From Piscicola geometra (taxonomy: Eukaryota; Annelida; Clitellata; Hirudinida; Piscicolidae): a DNA stretch of 64,000 bases. Below the pieces are notes generated by a model, which was not told the origin of the DNA, made no database searches, and saw nothing but the letters and a program-made list of their open reading frames with translations. Position 1 is the first letter of the stretch. Every line of letters begins with the position of its first letter. Location: contig OX030962.1 in the NCBI GenBank assembly GCA_943735955.1, forward strand, positions 134,501-198,500, in the 5' to 3' direction. This document shows, in pieces, positions 45,715 to 57,280 of this stretch. Both the position numbers and the translations under genes were made by a program.

Positions 45715-47476
45715 CTCTCAGACAGCACAGCAATGCCATCAACTCCTCCTGCCTCACTGACGTCCGCCTCACAACCTCCCACGAGGGCACTCCCCCCCTC
45801 GCCATGATGAGAAGTGGTAGGAAGAGCATCGAAAGTGGAATCAGTACTGGTCGTTTTTAAACTGTGAGAAGAAAATGTGGTAGTAGTAGTGATCCTATTG
45901 GATGCATGATGATGATCATCGTCTGGAGGAAGGTGACCATGGCACTTGGAGGGGATGATGGGGCTGGTGATGAGGTGGTGGAGGGAGGTGTGCGAGATGA
46001 CGTCAGCATGATGGTGATGATGATGATGCCCTCCACCTCCTGCCGAGTGCCACTGCGTCTCATCCTCATCAGCTGCTACCATCTCCTCCAACAGACTGCT
46101 CACTCCGAGGCTGTTGAAGCGATTGTTGTGGTTGTTGTTGGTGGTGGTGGATTGGTTGTTGTTGGTGGATTGGTTGTGGTTGTTGTTGTGGAATTGGTGG
46201 TTGTTTGATTTCTTAGAGTAGTTGTTGTTGGATTTGTTGTTGATGTTGTCATCGGAAGAACAATTTGTGGTCTCAGTTAAAGTTGTTGTTGTGGACGGCC
46301 TTTTAATTGTGTTGTAGTCGTCTTCAGTTGCACAACGGATGCGGAAGTTGGAACAGAAGTTGTTGGTCGGAGTGAGACTGCTGAAGGCACTCGCTCCATC
46401 ACCCTGACACTCCCTTGCCGCCCTGTCTTGCAGTCCATCGAGTTGTCGAGGCACTGCATTGACACATGCACCATTTGTGCCTGTGATTTTTTTAGGAAAA
46501 CTTTTTTTAGTTTTGGAAGTGTTGTTGATACCGGAACTTGTGTTGTTGTTGCGGTGTGTGTTTGTGTCACCCCTTGCAGCCCCTTTAAACACACCACCAC
46601 CCCTACCACCAAAACCACCCCCCTTATCATCATCATCACCACCACCACCACCAGCCCCACCCAAACCCTCATCATCATCATCACCATCCTTCTCCATAGA
46701 GGATACTGAGTGCTGGTCGTGTGGTTGTTGCTGGAGAGTGTCGAAGAGTTCTTGCGAGAAGCGGGGCAGAGTGGCGATGGTCTGGTCGAGGGCCGCGGTG
46801 TTCGCCACCTGCCCGAAGAACGCCACGTGCTCGTCACTGCGCCTGTGCGCCTCGAGGCTCTCAAACGTCACCTCACAACACTCGCAATAGCCCAGCTTGT
46901 CTGTGTGTGTTTGCTTCTTTGTGTTTTTGCTCGTATTTGTGTGTGTCACTGTGGTGTCAGAGGCTCCGATGGATGGGCTCTTGGGGGTGTGCAGGAGAGG
47001 CGCCACTTCATCGGGGCTCTGAACCTCGGTCGCTGGGAAGGTGCCCTTTTTGCCTTCGACTGTTCCCTTCGTCCTGGCATGGAGTTTCTCGTAGGGGAGG
47101 TGGCATGGAGAGGGGGGGCAGTTGAAGACGCGGAAGAGGGGGCAGTACTTGAGCGAGACGTCCTCCACCTTGACGAAGCTGCCCTGCAGCAGTTTGATGC
47201 CTCGGGCTGCCAACGCCTTCGGAGAGTGCTTCCAACGTTGCGCCTCTGCCTTCAAGACTCGCCGGAGGTCGTCCACGTGGAGGGTCGGTATGTCGAAGCG
47301 AATGGCAAACTGCAGGGGGTCGTTAAGTGGAGTGAAAGAACTGATGGACTTCGATTTGAGCAGCAGTGCTTGGCCCCGCGACATCACGATGCCTGTGCAT
47401 GAGAGGTTTCAGTGATTGAATTTATACAACACACACACACACACTCACACACAAACACACACACACACACAGACAC

Positions 47477-47511
<35 letters not shown>

Positions 47512-47867
47512 CACAGAGACAACCCACCCTTGGGCATGAGGAGGCTTGGTGGAGGCGACTTCTGCTCGGAGAGGTTCCTGTTTGAGACCAACCAGTCGAT
47601 GTCCTTCGACAAGAAGTCCTCCACCACCAGATTAAACCTGCGCAAGTGGCTCTTGATCTTGGTGGTCTCAGGGTAGTTGTTCAGGTCGAGAAAGACCTTC
47701 AAGCCATTCACCAGGGCGAATTCCTTCTTGTTACCACTTGCCTTCTTGTCTATGTTGTTTTTTTTTGGCGCATCGTTCTTGCATTTGTACTTGATTGTGG
47801 TCACACTGGGTGACTTGAAGAGGGCACTCATCTTGGCGTTTTCAATTGATCTCAGCGCTCTTCTCAT
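40070..47867 (-). CDS. DBF4: DBF4, activator of CDC7 kinase, with giant C-terminal extension
   Basis: DBF4 binds and activates CDC7 kinase at replication origins. Proposed exons are 47867-47528, 47392-42617 and 42369-40070; both introns close in phase 1. The N-terminal BRCT-like motif N is FALVNGLKVFLDLNN, then VVEDFLSKDIDWLVSNR. Motif M is IKLLQGSFVKVEDVSLKYC, preceded by LHVDDLRRVL. Motif C is the DBF4-type CCHH zinc finger GYCECCEVTFESLEAHRRS followed by EHVAFF. These lie within the first 350 residues. The remaining 2,100 or so residues are low complexity: LPANNNN repeats, poly-Asp, Gln-rich and His-Ser repeats. The total is near 2,470 residues against about 670 in human and about 1,700 in Drosophila chiffon. 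The start could also be the ATG at 47831. A basic island (RRRLVYAKRRLCASG, near 41,270) stands out in exon 3. Confidence 0.85.
42413..42590. repeat. (TAG)n repeat in DBF4 intron 2
   Basis: About 55 trinucleotide units with a few AGG, AAT and AGA variants fill most of the 247-bp intron between 42370 and 42616. On the sense strand they give a CTA/ACT run ahead of the acceptor CAACACAG. Confidence 0.9.
44520..45600 (-). repeat. coding minisatellite in DBF4 (LPANNNN)
   Basis: A unit near 18-27 bp, GTTGTTGTTGGCAGGAAGG on the + strand, repeats more than 40 times and stays in frame within DBF4 exon 2. It encodes Leu-Pro-Ala followed by two to eight Asn. Unit length varies in multiples of three, which keeps the frame. 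Confidence 0.9.
47431..47516. repeat. (CA)n microsatellite in DBF4 intron 1
   Basis: An interrupted CA run (with CT, AA and GA variants) makes up most of the 135-bp intron 47393-47527. On the sense strand it is a TG run just after the donor GTGGGTTG. Confidence 0.9.
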
Positions 47868-48270
47868 CTTACCTTCAACTTCTGCCAAGATTCTTTTGCG
47901 CAATTAAGTGCATGACTAGTTTAACTCTTTTTAAGTACTGTACAGATTGCATTTTGATAAATTTAATTTTGAAATGAAAGGTTTTCTGTAAACGTGATTG
48001 ATGTTTTGATGAGAAGGATAGTCATCTGAGCACCAAATGAATTCAAGCTAGCGCCAAGCTGAGGGTCTTTCTACTCACCTTTAGGCAATATAAAATATAA
48101 AAAAGTTAAACAGAATGAATTTTGAATCTACATAGAAATTGAATAAAACTTTTATAAAATATTTAATTTTCAATTTTTTAACTCTAAACTTATACTGCCT
48201 ATTTATTAAGCGCTTTATAAACATGTTTGATTGATTGATTGACGGAATTTTCATTCTAGAATCTAGAATT
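47868..48270. other. spacer between DBF4 and Harbinger element
   Basis: No gene is seen. A (TTGA)n tail with TTAAGCGCTTTATAAAC at 48206-48241 resembles LINE or SINE 3' tails elsewhere in the window. Confidence 0.5.
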
Positions 48271-48374
48271 TAGGGGCGCATTGTTTAATTCTCCTTAAAT
48301 CTTACATCATAAATCTCTGGTGCATCCATCGGATTGATAGTTTTAAGAAGAAATAAACAACGCCATTTTAGAAA

Positions 48375-49780
48375 ATGTCGGATGTAAACAAAGTTGTTTT
48401 AAACTGTTTATCAAATATAGTTGTAAAGGAAATTTCGGGGTTAAATAAAAATTTTGAGACTATCGTTAATAATTTTAATTCAAATAAAGTTGTTTTTAAT
48501 CTTGGCTTGAATATATTGTCCGAGGGTTCTACTAATGAGCTTGATTCGAGCTTGATTGAAGCTAAAAAACCTTTTAAAGAAGTTTTCTGGTCACTATGCG
48601 ACTGGGATTTTAAATCCCATTTTCGCATGAATAAAACTACATTCGAGGTAATTTTAAAAAATGATTTTTGATTAAGCTATACAATTTATAAATATCTTTA
48701 TATTTATATTTATAAATACATTTATAAAGTTTATAAATGTATTTCTCATAAAGAGACTTTTGGGTATGCTTGGTAGGGAGAAGGATCAAGTCAACAGAGG
48801 TAGACTCCCTATTGACATAAAACAAGCTGCAATGGTGATGGTTTGGACTCTGGCAAATCAGGAATCTTTTAGAGGCATAGCTCTTCGATTTCGGTTGGAC
48901 ATTGGAAATGCCCATCGTGTCTGTCTACGGATGTGCAGGCTTGTAAATGAAAACAATGCCAAGTTTATTCGATGGCCTTCTGGTGGGTGTGTTTGTAGGA
49001 ATTCAACTTTTTAAGATGATTCTTATCTTACTTTACATTTTAAACTTTTTTCAAAAGAATTAGAAATGCAGAAAGTGATGGCTGGATTTGCCAGTTTAAG
49101 GAAAAAGCCTTTTCCTGATGTTTGTGGTTGTGTCGATGGAACCCATATTCCTATAAAGAAACCACAAGCAGACAGTATAAGTTATTACAATAGGAAAGGC
49201 TTTCACTCCATCTTATTACAGGTTAGTTATGTGAATAACTTGTTATGAAGCAACAATTTTTTGAAAAGACTGATAATTCTTATTTTTTTCAATATTTATT
49301 AGATTATAGTTGATCATGAGATGAAGATACTGGATGCATATTCTGGCTGGCCTGGATCCACTCATGATGCCAGAGTTTGGGCTCGCAGTCCTATTTACTC
49401 AAATCTAGAGAACAACAACATTATTCCCAAAAAAGGACACATTCTAGGCGACTGTGCATACCCCATCAAAGTTTTCCTTATGTCACCTTATCAGGATAAT
49501 GGCCGCTTAGATGAGAGAAAAAGACATTTCAATAAGAGGTTGAGCTCAACAAGAGTAGTAGTTGAACAAGCCTATGGCCTTTTGAAAGGTATTTGCTCTT
49601 TGTACAAATTTGCACAGTAAATTACTTATTTTATTGCTTTTAGGAAGGTTCAGAAGATTGAAATATCTTGATGTGGCAACCCCCGAGACAGCCTCAATAA
49701 TGGTTCAGACTGCTTGCTGTCTGCATAATTTGTGTCTTGTGTCCAATGACTTTATTGAGAACAGAAGAAAGCAGCAGTGA
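48375..49780 (+). CDS. Harbinger/HARBI1-like transposase, five exons
   Basis: Exons 48375-48647, 48754-48982, 49058-49221, 49303-49588 and 49644-49780 join in phase to 362 residues; human HARBI1 is about 350. The helix-turn-helix part reads LPIDIKQAAMVMVWTLANQ and RGIALRFRLDIGNAH. The DDE domain shows FPDVCGCVDGTHIPIKKP (first Asp), DAYSGWPGSTHDARVW (second Asp) and STRVVVEQAYGLLKGRFRRL (Glu). All catalytic residues are present. Just before the stop at 49778 another frame continues with SSSEAFNDTGPNELRASS to a TAA at about 49856. That is the usual charged tail of the family, so a one-base frameshift near 49761 probably removed about 30 C-terminal residues. Activity is possible but unproven. 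Confidence 0.85.
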
Positions 49781-50465
49781 AGCTTTTAACGACACAGGAC
49801 CAAATGAGTTGAGGGCCAGCAGCAAAAGGGACATGATTGCCCTGATGCTTGAGTAATTTTTATTAATTTTATTAGAATAGACAATAAAGTTATGTTCGAC
49901 TAAATCTTTTGTTAATAAAATGATTAAAAACTCGTTTTACACATTTTTATTAACAAAAAAACTTGATATATACATATATTTATTCACAATAATCAAACAA
50001 TTAATTAAGTTTATCAATGAGGCGATTCAGGGTTTCATTGGTCCTCTCATAGGCCTGTTGAATGGTCTCAGTCATTCTATTAATAGCCTGAATTAATATA
50101 TAAAAACATTATGAAGATTCACTTCAACTTACTTGAGTCAACATATATTGGTCTTATTTTAGGATCTCCCATTATCAAAATCGTCTAATTTTATCACGAA
50201 CTAAAAGTAAAAGCCAATGGGCTACAACTTATTTGGAATAAACTTTTTTTTTAATTTGGTGAGTTTTACTCGATTTTTAAAATAGTCTAAATAAAACTAA
50301 TATAATTATCATAGTAATTACTTTATATAATTATATTAAGTAATTACGAAAACCCATTCTTACTTACTACTTTTGATAGCTAACCTACATAATAACCTAC
50401 ATAGTTTTGATTGGATGTAGTTCTATTTATACATCAATAAATCGTATCAATCCGTCTTTGTTTAT

Positions 50466-50737
50466 GATTGATGTGATGTACATCGAGTTATGTAGTGAAG
50501 AATTAAACAACGCCCTTCACACCCCCGGATGAATTAAACAACGTTCAAAACGCATTGGATGTACCGATTGTTTACATCGAATGAATTAAACAATGCGCCC
50601 ATTGATGTGATGTACATCGAGTTATGTAGTGAAGAATTAAACAACGCCCTTCACGACACACCCGGATGAATTAAACAACGTTCAAAACGCATTGGATGTA
50701 CCGATTGTTTACATCGAATGAATTAAACAATGCGCCC
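50466..50737. repeat. tandem duplication of the Harbinger right end
   Basis: A unit of about 135 bp, from ATTGATGTGATGTACATCG to AATTAAACAATGCGCCC, occurs twice in a row with an indel in the CACCCCCGGATG part. Each copy ends in a full TIR. Confidence 0.85.
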
Positions 50738-50743
50738 TAGTTT

Positions 50744-51342
50744 GGTTTACTTTGGAAATCGTACTCATAATTTATGCAAATGAGATTAACGATTGACATA
50801 GACAAATTTCCAATGTTTAAATCGCTGTATGGTAATAAAACGGTATTGCTAACAGGCAAAATAAAATACTTTTAAATTAATAAGATTTTTTTCTCCTATT
50901 AGCTTAGTTTAGAAAGTTAAAAACCACGCAGATCTTTTGACTTATTTTTATGTGAACAATTTTAATTTAAATGTGAACAGATTTGACATTACTGAGTAAA
51001 ATAATTATTAATTACTCAAAAAAGTATTCATAAAAAAAGTAAAGAAGCCTTATTTATTGTTCATTTAACGATATTACTCGCCTCAGATAGTTTGCCGAAA
51101 TATATATCGTGAACTATCATATAACTTTAACAAAATATGTTAAAAAAAAGTGAAAGAAGCCTCAGTTATTGTTCATTATATATCTCGCCTCGGATAGTTT
51201 GCCGAAATCTAAAATAACATGGCCGCTTTTTGTTAATGTAAGAAACCAACAATCAGCTGATTCAAGAAATAAATAAACATTGCCATCAGCTGATTTTATA
51301 TTGCTATGTCTATGCTTCCGAGTACGATTTCCAAAGTATCCC
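50744..51342. mobile_element. MITE family B, copy 2 (599 bp)
   Basis: The ends GGTTTACTTTGGAAATCG and, inverted, GGGATACTTTGGAAATCG match copy 1 at 12631-13553. The flanking 9-mers CCCTAGTTT and ATCTAGTTT agree at 7 of 9 positions, and the left one overlaps the Harbinger end. It carries two copies of the internal TCGCCTC(A/G)GATAGTTTGCC unit instead of three. Non-coding. Confidence 0.75.
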
Positions 51343-51381
51343 ATCTAGTTTTACTATCGGAGCTCTAGGTTCTAGGATAAA

Positions 51382-51560
51382 AAGTCCTCCGGATAAAAAG
51401 TCCTCGGATAAAAAGTCCTCGGATAAAAAGTTCTCCGGATAAAAAGTCCTCCGGATAAAAAGTCCTCCGGATAAAAAGTCCTCCGGATAAAAAGTCCTCC
51501 GGATAAAAAGTCCTCCGGATAAAAAGTCCTCCGGATAAAAATCTTCCGGATAAAAAGTCT
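51382..51560. repeat. 16-bp tandem repeat in MULE left TIR
   Basis: Eleven or so units of GGATAAAAAGTCCTCC, a few with 15 bp (TCCTCGGATAAAAAG). The same array lies inverted at about 59040-59245. Confidence 0.95.
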
Positions 51561-52039
51561 TCAGGATAAAAATCTTCAAAAAATTTCTTTTCAAGGAAAA
51601 ATACGTGATTAATACGTGATCCTTGAAACTTTAAGAATAAAATTTAATACTTTTATCTAATGTTTGCTATGTTTTTTTCGTTCAATCTCGAAATAGCATT
51701 TGAATAAATTTGACTTGGCTGTTGTTGTTCCGTCACTTTAACTATAAAATTGTTTGCTGGTTATTGATCGTGATTATAAAAAGTCTTCAAGGAAACAATC
51801 TTTAAGGAAGAATACGTGATCCTTAAAACTAGAAGATTAAAACTTAATACTTTAATCTAATGTTTGATCTATTTTTTTCTTTCAATCTCGAAATAGCATT
51901 TGAATAAATTTTACTTGGTTGTTGTTGATTCCTCACTTTAATCATTAAGTTTTCTGCTGGTTCTCGATCGTGGTTTTTTTTACGAGACGTAACCTATGTA
52001 GCTTGAAAAATATTCAGAAAACAATTTATTTAGAAAGTG

Positions 52040-52905
52040 TTCAAACAGTTCAAGAAGGACAAAAAAGATGCAGACAAAGGAAAGAAAGGAGGACAATATA
52101 GTGGAGGGGATAGGATTTGAGCTCAAGGACTTTTTGAGACAATCAGAAAATCAAAAGGAATGGAGGAAACTGGTTGTAGGTCTTACTGTGGTGCCCCAAT
52201 AGTGTTTAAGAATATAGGCTATATTATATAGCCTATAGGCTATAGTCTGACTGACTGACTGATTTAGTCAAAATATTATACAAATAAAATATTATTTTTA
52301 TTAATTAATAAAATAAATACTATATACTCTTTATTTCATTAAAATAATATTTTACATTCATATAATTTCATATTTATAAATTATGTACTAATTACTAAAG
52401 TTTAACTTATAGATAATTTTTATCTTTATTAATCACAGCTTGAGAGACACAAGCCATGGAGGAAAATACATTAGGAAAATGGGTGGTGGACAATAATAAT
52501 GAAGTTAATATTTAACAAATGTTGAATAAAAAATAACATAAAACACATGGTTATTATTTTATTTAGAAAATATTTAAAAAACAACCGACTTAAAAAAATA
52601 ATTTAATCACCCTTTATCTCACCCACTTCACCATGATAATCATTGCCACAGAATCATTGTCTTTACCAATACAGCATCTTCATCATCACAACATTATATA
52701 TGATGGTGTGGTCATTATCTTCAAGGCACTGACCAGGGAGGACAAAAAGAAGCAGATAAAGGAAAAATAGTAGAACAATATAGTGGAGTGGATAAGGTTT
52801 GAGCTCAAGGACTGTTTGAGACTATCAGAAAATCAAAAGGAATGGAGGAAACTGGTTGGAGGTCTTACTGTGGTGCCCCAATAGTGTTTAAGAACATAGC
52901 CTATA
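52040..52905 (+). mobile_element. two LINE-like tails inside the MULE
   Basis: Segments 52055-52210 and 52750-52907 share CAATATAGTGGAG and AATGGAGGAAACTGGTTG, then GTGGTGCCCCAATAGTGT. One frame reads NEWRKLVVGLTVVPQ and stop, like the C-terminus of some LINE ORF2 proteins. Each is followed by the CTGACTGACTGATTTA stretch. They are truncated copies. Confidence 0.5.
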
Positions 52906-52907
52906 GT

Positions 52908-54197
52908 TAGCAACCACCACGACGCTATGCTAATTAGCTTTAACCGGGGAATTTTTATGAATGATAGTCATCGTATAAAACTGAATAACTTTAACTTATT
53001 AATGTTTTGACTAACGTCAAGTGATAATTTTAAGGTTTAAAAATGAATTTTCTTTTCAATGAATATAATTTTAATAATATAAAAACTAATTAACAATTTT
53101 AAAAGCGATGACTAGTTTTACACTATGTTATCCACAGTTTGGGCACCAGCATATTTTAAAGTTTTTCAAGTTGCTCTCTCAAAAAAGAGAGTATAAAAAT
53201 AAATTAAAGATTTTTAAAAACTTCTTCAAAAGTTCTATAAAATATGTCAAAAGCTATTAAATTTGATGAGCAGGGAATGAATTATAATGTTTTTAGAGAG
53301 AGGTGAAAGGTTTTTATTTAAACTCTCTAAAATCAGCAACATATTTTGAAAGATTGAAATATATTTTGAAAATAAATTTCATTTTCTTCAAAATTATACT
53401 AAAATCATTGAGTTAAACCTATTTTTGAGCCCTCAAGACCACATCATACATACCCAGTATCGCATGACATTTAGGAGTTTTAGGTTCTTTCAATATAACT
53501 AAAAGTGCATGCGTAAAAGCTCGCTACACGCCATTTTGTCTCCTAATTTAATTCAAATTCAAATAAAGCATATAAAAACATGAATTAAAAAATATGATAA
53601 TTAAAATTGTAAATCAAAATTGGAAAGTTAACTTTGAAATGATTTTCTGACGCTTTTGACTTTCTAAATGCCTCTAGACTCTAGAGTCTAAACTTTAGAC
53701 TCGAAAATGGTTTCGGATTAGGATTTCATACGATTTTTGTTGTCTTTTTTTCATAAAATGTTTTTAATATCTTAAATAAAATAAAAAACATTCGAATCAT
53801 TCAAATTGATCATGCTGGCATCATGAATGAGACCCAAAAGCACTATAAAGTAACTTTTTTATTTCAGTTGTCAAAATAAGCTTTTAATTTAAGTTTTTAA
53901 TTTGAATTTTCATTCATAAAAAAAGTTTCATCAATATACGAGAGATTGAAAAAGTATAGTGATAAAGTTAGACTCTCAAAGCCTGGTCCATGAAACGCAT
54001 ATTTATTCAAGCCAAACAGCGTTGTACGTAATTCTCCTAAAAGTTCTATTTATTCGAGTTTAAAAGCTGAATAACTTTTGAAGCGATTGGAATATTTAAA
54101 AAATAAAAACAGATTTACAATCTGCAAATAAAAATCTATTAAATTTCTATTAATTTATTTGAAATTGATAATTTTGAAAAATCCGTGGTGGTTGCTA
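52908..54197. mobile_element. hAT-type non-autonomous element, 1,290 bp
   Basis: The ends TAGCAACCACCACG and its inverse CGTGGTGGTTGCTA are flanked by a perfect 8-bp duplication CCTATAGT (52900-52907 and 54198-54205). Start with TAG plus 8-bp duplication fits hAT. No coding capacity. It splits a LINE-tail repeat whose uninterrupted relative lies at 52195-52260. Confidence 0.8.
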
Positions 54198-54224
54198 CCT
54201 ATAGTCTGACTGACTGATTTATTC

Positions 54225-54610
54225 AAAATTTTATAAATGTAAAATATTATTTTTATAAATTAATAAAATAAATACTATATATTATTTAACTAAAAATATT
54301 ATTTTTATAAATTAATAAAATAAATACTATATATTATTTAAATACAAATATTATTTTTATGAATTAATAAAATAAATACTATATATTATTTAACTACAAA
54401 TATTATTTTTATGAATTAATAAAATAAATACTATATATTATTTAACTACAAATATTATATATTATTTAACTACAAATAATATTTTTATAAATTGATAATA
54501 TAAATACTATATATTATTTAACTACAAATATTATTTTTATAAATTAATAATATAAATACTATATATTATTTAACTAAAAGTATTATTTTTATAAATTAAT
54601 TAAATAAGTT
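54225..54610. repeat. about 60-bp AT-rich tandem repeat
   Basis: Units of AATATTATTTTTATAAATTA followed by ATAAAATAAATACTATATA repeat about six times with point differences, after the CTGACTGACTGATTTA stretch. Confidence 0.8.
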
Positions 54611-54765
54611 TTAATTAATGTAAAATATGTACAATGAAACTTGATTTTTAAAATTTAAAATATATAATTTTTTCATCAGCACATCTTAGTTTCACTAAAA
54701 AAGTCTTTGTGGTCTTTCTTAGAATCTTAGATCTAGCATTTCAGTTGTCGTTTCGGTTATTCATA

Positions 54766-57280
54766 ATGGAAATTATTGAAAGCAATAAAGGAGGTCAAAA
54801 ATTATGTTTTGAAGGTTATATGTATTCTAAATCATTTGTTAGACCTACAGTATTTCGTTGGAAATGCTCTCGAAAATGTTACTACAATTGTTTAGGGGCG
54901 ATTTCAACAAATACAGAGGTTATTAAATCAATTTGATTTATTTTACTTTGAAAGAAATTAACTGAAAACAGTATACTTTTAGAAAACAATTTTGATTGAT
55001 AAATACAGAGACTATGCACGTTTTATCTTCTATATGTATCTTTTTTTATATAGCAATTTATAGCATAAATAGGTTATAAAAAAATTGTTTTTTAAGCCTT
55101 TTATTCATTCATAGTAATTAAACTTCTCATTTTATAATTAATTGAGATTTGAAAAGCGCGGCCAAAAAAAAGCGTTCACAGAAAAATACGCAAACAGAAA
55201 AAGTCATTAAACTCCTCCTACTATAATTGATTGACATCTGAATAATTAAATAATAGTTAAAACATTTTTTTAAGGAAAAAGTATTTTTTTAAATAGTTAT
55301 TTTTCTTAAAGAATTATTATAAGCACATTTTTTAGAAAGATAATTTCAACCACATTTTGAAAAAGAATAATACATTTTTTATAGAAATGCCTTAGTGGGA
55401 GGAGTTTAATGACTTTGAATATATTAAGGGGTAAAATATATTTCAACTTAATATTTATGCTATAAATTAAAGCTATAAATTATAATGTAGTAAATACGTA
55501 CATAGTTCTTATTTTATTAATTTATTAAATTAGTATTTTTATCTTTTTAAAATTGTAGCTCAATCATTTATATGAAAAAATAATTCTAAAAAATGTTTTT
55601 ATAATAATTCTTTTAAAAAAATAATTATTTAACAAAATGCGATTTATAATTTTGATTTTGATAAGTGATTTAACTATGTTATTCAGATGTCAATCAATCA
55701 TAGTAGGAGGAGTTTAATGCTATGAAAAATTAAGGGCTTACAAAACAATTTTTACCATAAATACGTATAGGTAGACTTTCTAAATATATTTTTTCCTAAT
55801 AATTTTCAGATTACAGAGGTTATGTCTCGTAGAGAACATAACCATAATCCAGAACCAGAAGAAATTGTAAAAGTTAAAGTTAATGATGAAATGAAACGAC
55901 TTGCTGTTGATTCAACAACAGCAAAACCCAGCCAAATTTATGCTACTTCTCTTTCTGCATTGAGTGAAGAAAGTAGGATAAACGTTGGACATAAGGAACA
56001 CGTCTTAAGGAAACTCAGAAACCAACGTCGTAAAAAACTTCCAAAAGAGCCTTTAAATACAGATTTTGAAATTCCAGAAGATTGGAAAATGATACAAGAT
56101 AATGAAAATATCATCATCTATGATAATGGTAGGTACGCAGTAAATCGAATAATAGTATTCTCGAGTTTGTCTCAGCTGCAACAGATGGGAAGAAATAACA
56201 GGTATTATCTTTTGATATTCTTCCACAATAAATAAATAACAATTTTAATAATATGCGCATAAATAAAACATCATTGTTACATTTGTCAAAAATATTCAAT
56301 AATTCATCTTTATTTCAGGTGGTTCATGGATGGAAACTTCAGCTTGTCACCAAAGATATTTCAACAACTATATGTTGTAAGAGTTTATTTTTTAAACCAG
56401 TACGTTACGTGTGCCTATGCGTTGATGAAAACGAAAAGCCAGGCATCCTATGAAGAAGTATTTAGGGCGATAAAAAACAGAGCAGAAGAAATTAACATAA
56501 TGATAGCACCAAGCAACATTATGTTGGATTTTGAACTGGCACCCAGACGAGCGCTAAATGATGTTTTTGGAGCGAATGTGGAAATTGTCGGCTGCTTTTT
56601 CCATCTGACGCAATCTACCTGGAGAAAGGTACACATTTTTTATTAATTTTTCATTTCCAATATTTTGAAATATACTTTTTCATATTTACTTTTATGATCT
56701 ATTTTTACCAAATCAGATAGCAGAACTTGGTCTCACGACTTCGTATAAAGAAAGAGAAGATGTGAGGCATTTTGTTGGAATGCTAGATGGCACCGCCTTC
56801 CTTCCGGTCACTGATTTAACGACGGCTCTCCACCATCTACAAATGAATATTCCAGATGTACCTGGATTAGATGGACTTTTTTTCTATTTTGATCGAACGT
56901 ATGGCCGAGGACCGTATAGAAATGTCCAGAACAATGAAGATTTGAACCAAATAAGGCTGCAGAGGACAGCGGCCTTATTTCCACCGTCATCATGGAATGT
57001 CCACAATCTAACTCTGGAAGGGCAGGATAGGACCAACAATTGTATGGAGGGGTGGAACAATAGTTTTAGGAACTTAGTGGGACATAAACATCCTTCTTTA
57101 TGGACAATAATTAACGGTATAAAACAGGATCAAGCTATGGCACTTACAGCCATCAATCATATACAGAGGGGGACAAATAAACGTGAAAAAAAAAGAAAAT
57201 ACTGCGTTTTTCAAGAAAAACTGCAACGACTTTGCAGTGATGTGAGAGATGGACGTAGAGACACATTACAAAACCCTTAA
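54766..57280 (+). CDS. MULE transposase with FLYWCH finger, four exons
   Basis: Exons 54766-54918, 55819-56201, 56319-56628 and 56717-57280 join in phase to 469 residues with no internal stop. Residues 1-51 form a FLYWCH-type zinc finger (FEGYMYSKSFVRPTVFRWKC, with CYYNC), completed in exon 2 by REHNHNPEP. The MULE DDE core shows WFMDGNFSLSP with the first Asp (exon 3), IMLDFELAPRRALNDVF with the second, the CFFHLTQSTWRK segment, and TNNCMEGWNNSFRN with the Glu (exon 4). All key residues are present. The protein should bind the long TIRs of its own element and move it by cut and paste. Exon 2 runs on past an apparent donor at 56129. Intron 1 holds an inverted-repeat insertion. The ATG at 54766 was chosen because it starts the finger; the frame is open a little further upstream. 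Confidence 0.9.
55204..55720. mobile_element. inverted-repeat insertion in MULE intron 1
   Basis: CATTAAACTCCTCCTACTAT and ATTGATTGACATCTGAATAA at 55204-55250 reappear inverted at 55670-55720. A third partial arm (GTGGGAGGAGTTTAATGAC) lies at 55395-55413. Non-coding. It could be one MITE with an internal rearrangement or two nested ones. Confidence 0.55.

Larger units (their letters stand above)
48274..50737 (+). mobile_element. PIF/Harbinger DNA transposon, near complete
   Basis: The ends are GGGCGCATTGTTTAATTC at 48274 and the same inverted at 50737. TAG flanks both sides (48271-48273 and 50738-50740), a 3-bp target duplication as typical for PIF/Harbinger. It encodes a five-exon transposase. 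On the minus strand near 50092-50006, an acceptor followed by AINRMTETIQQAYERTNETL looks like the last exon of the accessory Myb/SANT-type protein these elements carry, but its upstream exons do not join in frame. The right end is tandemly duplicated (about 50466-50599 and 50600-50737). Confidence 0.85.

Noticed and set aside
44266..45807. Long + strand Leu- and Val-rich frames opposite DBF4
   Set aside because: They are the antisense of the Asn-rich coding minisatellite and show no family signature.
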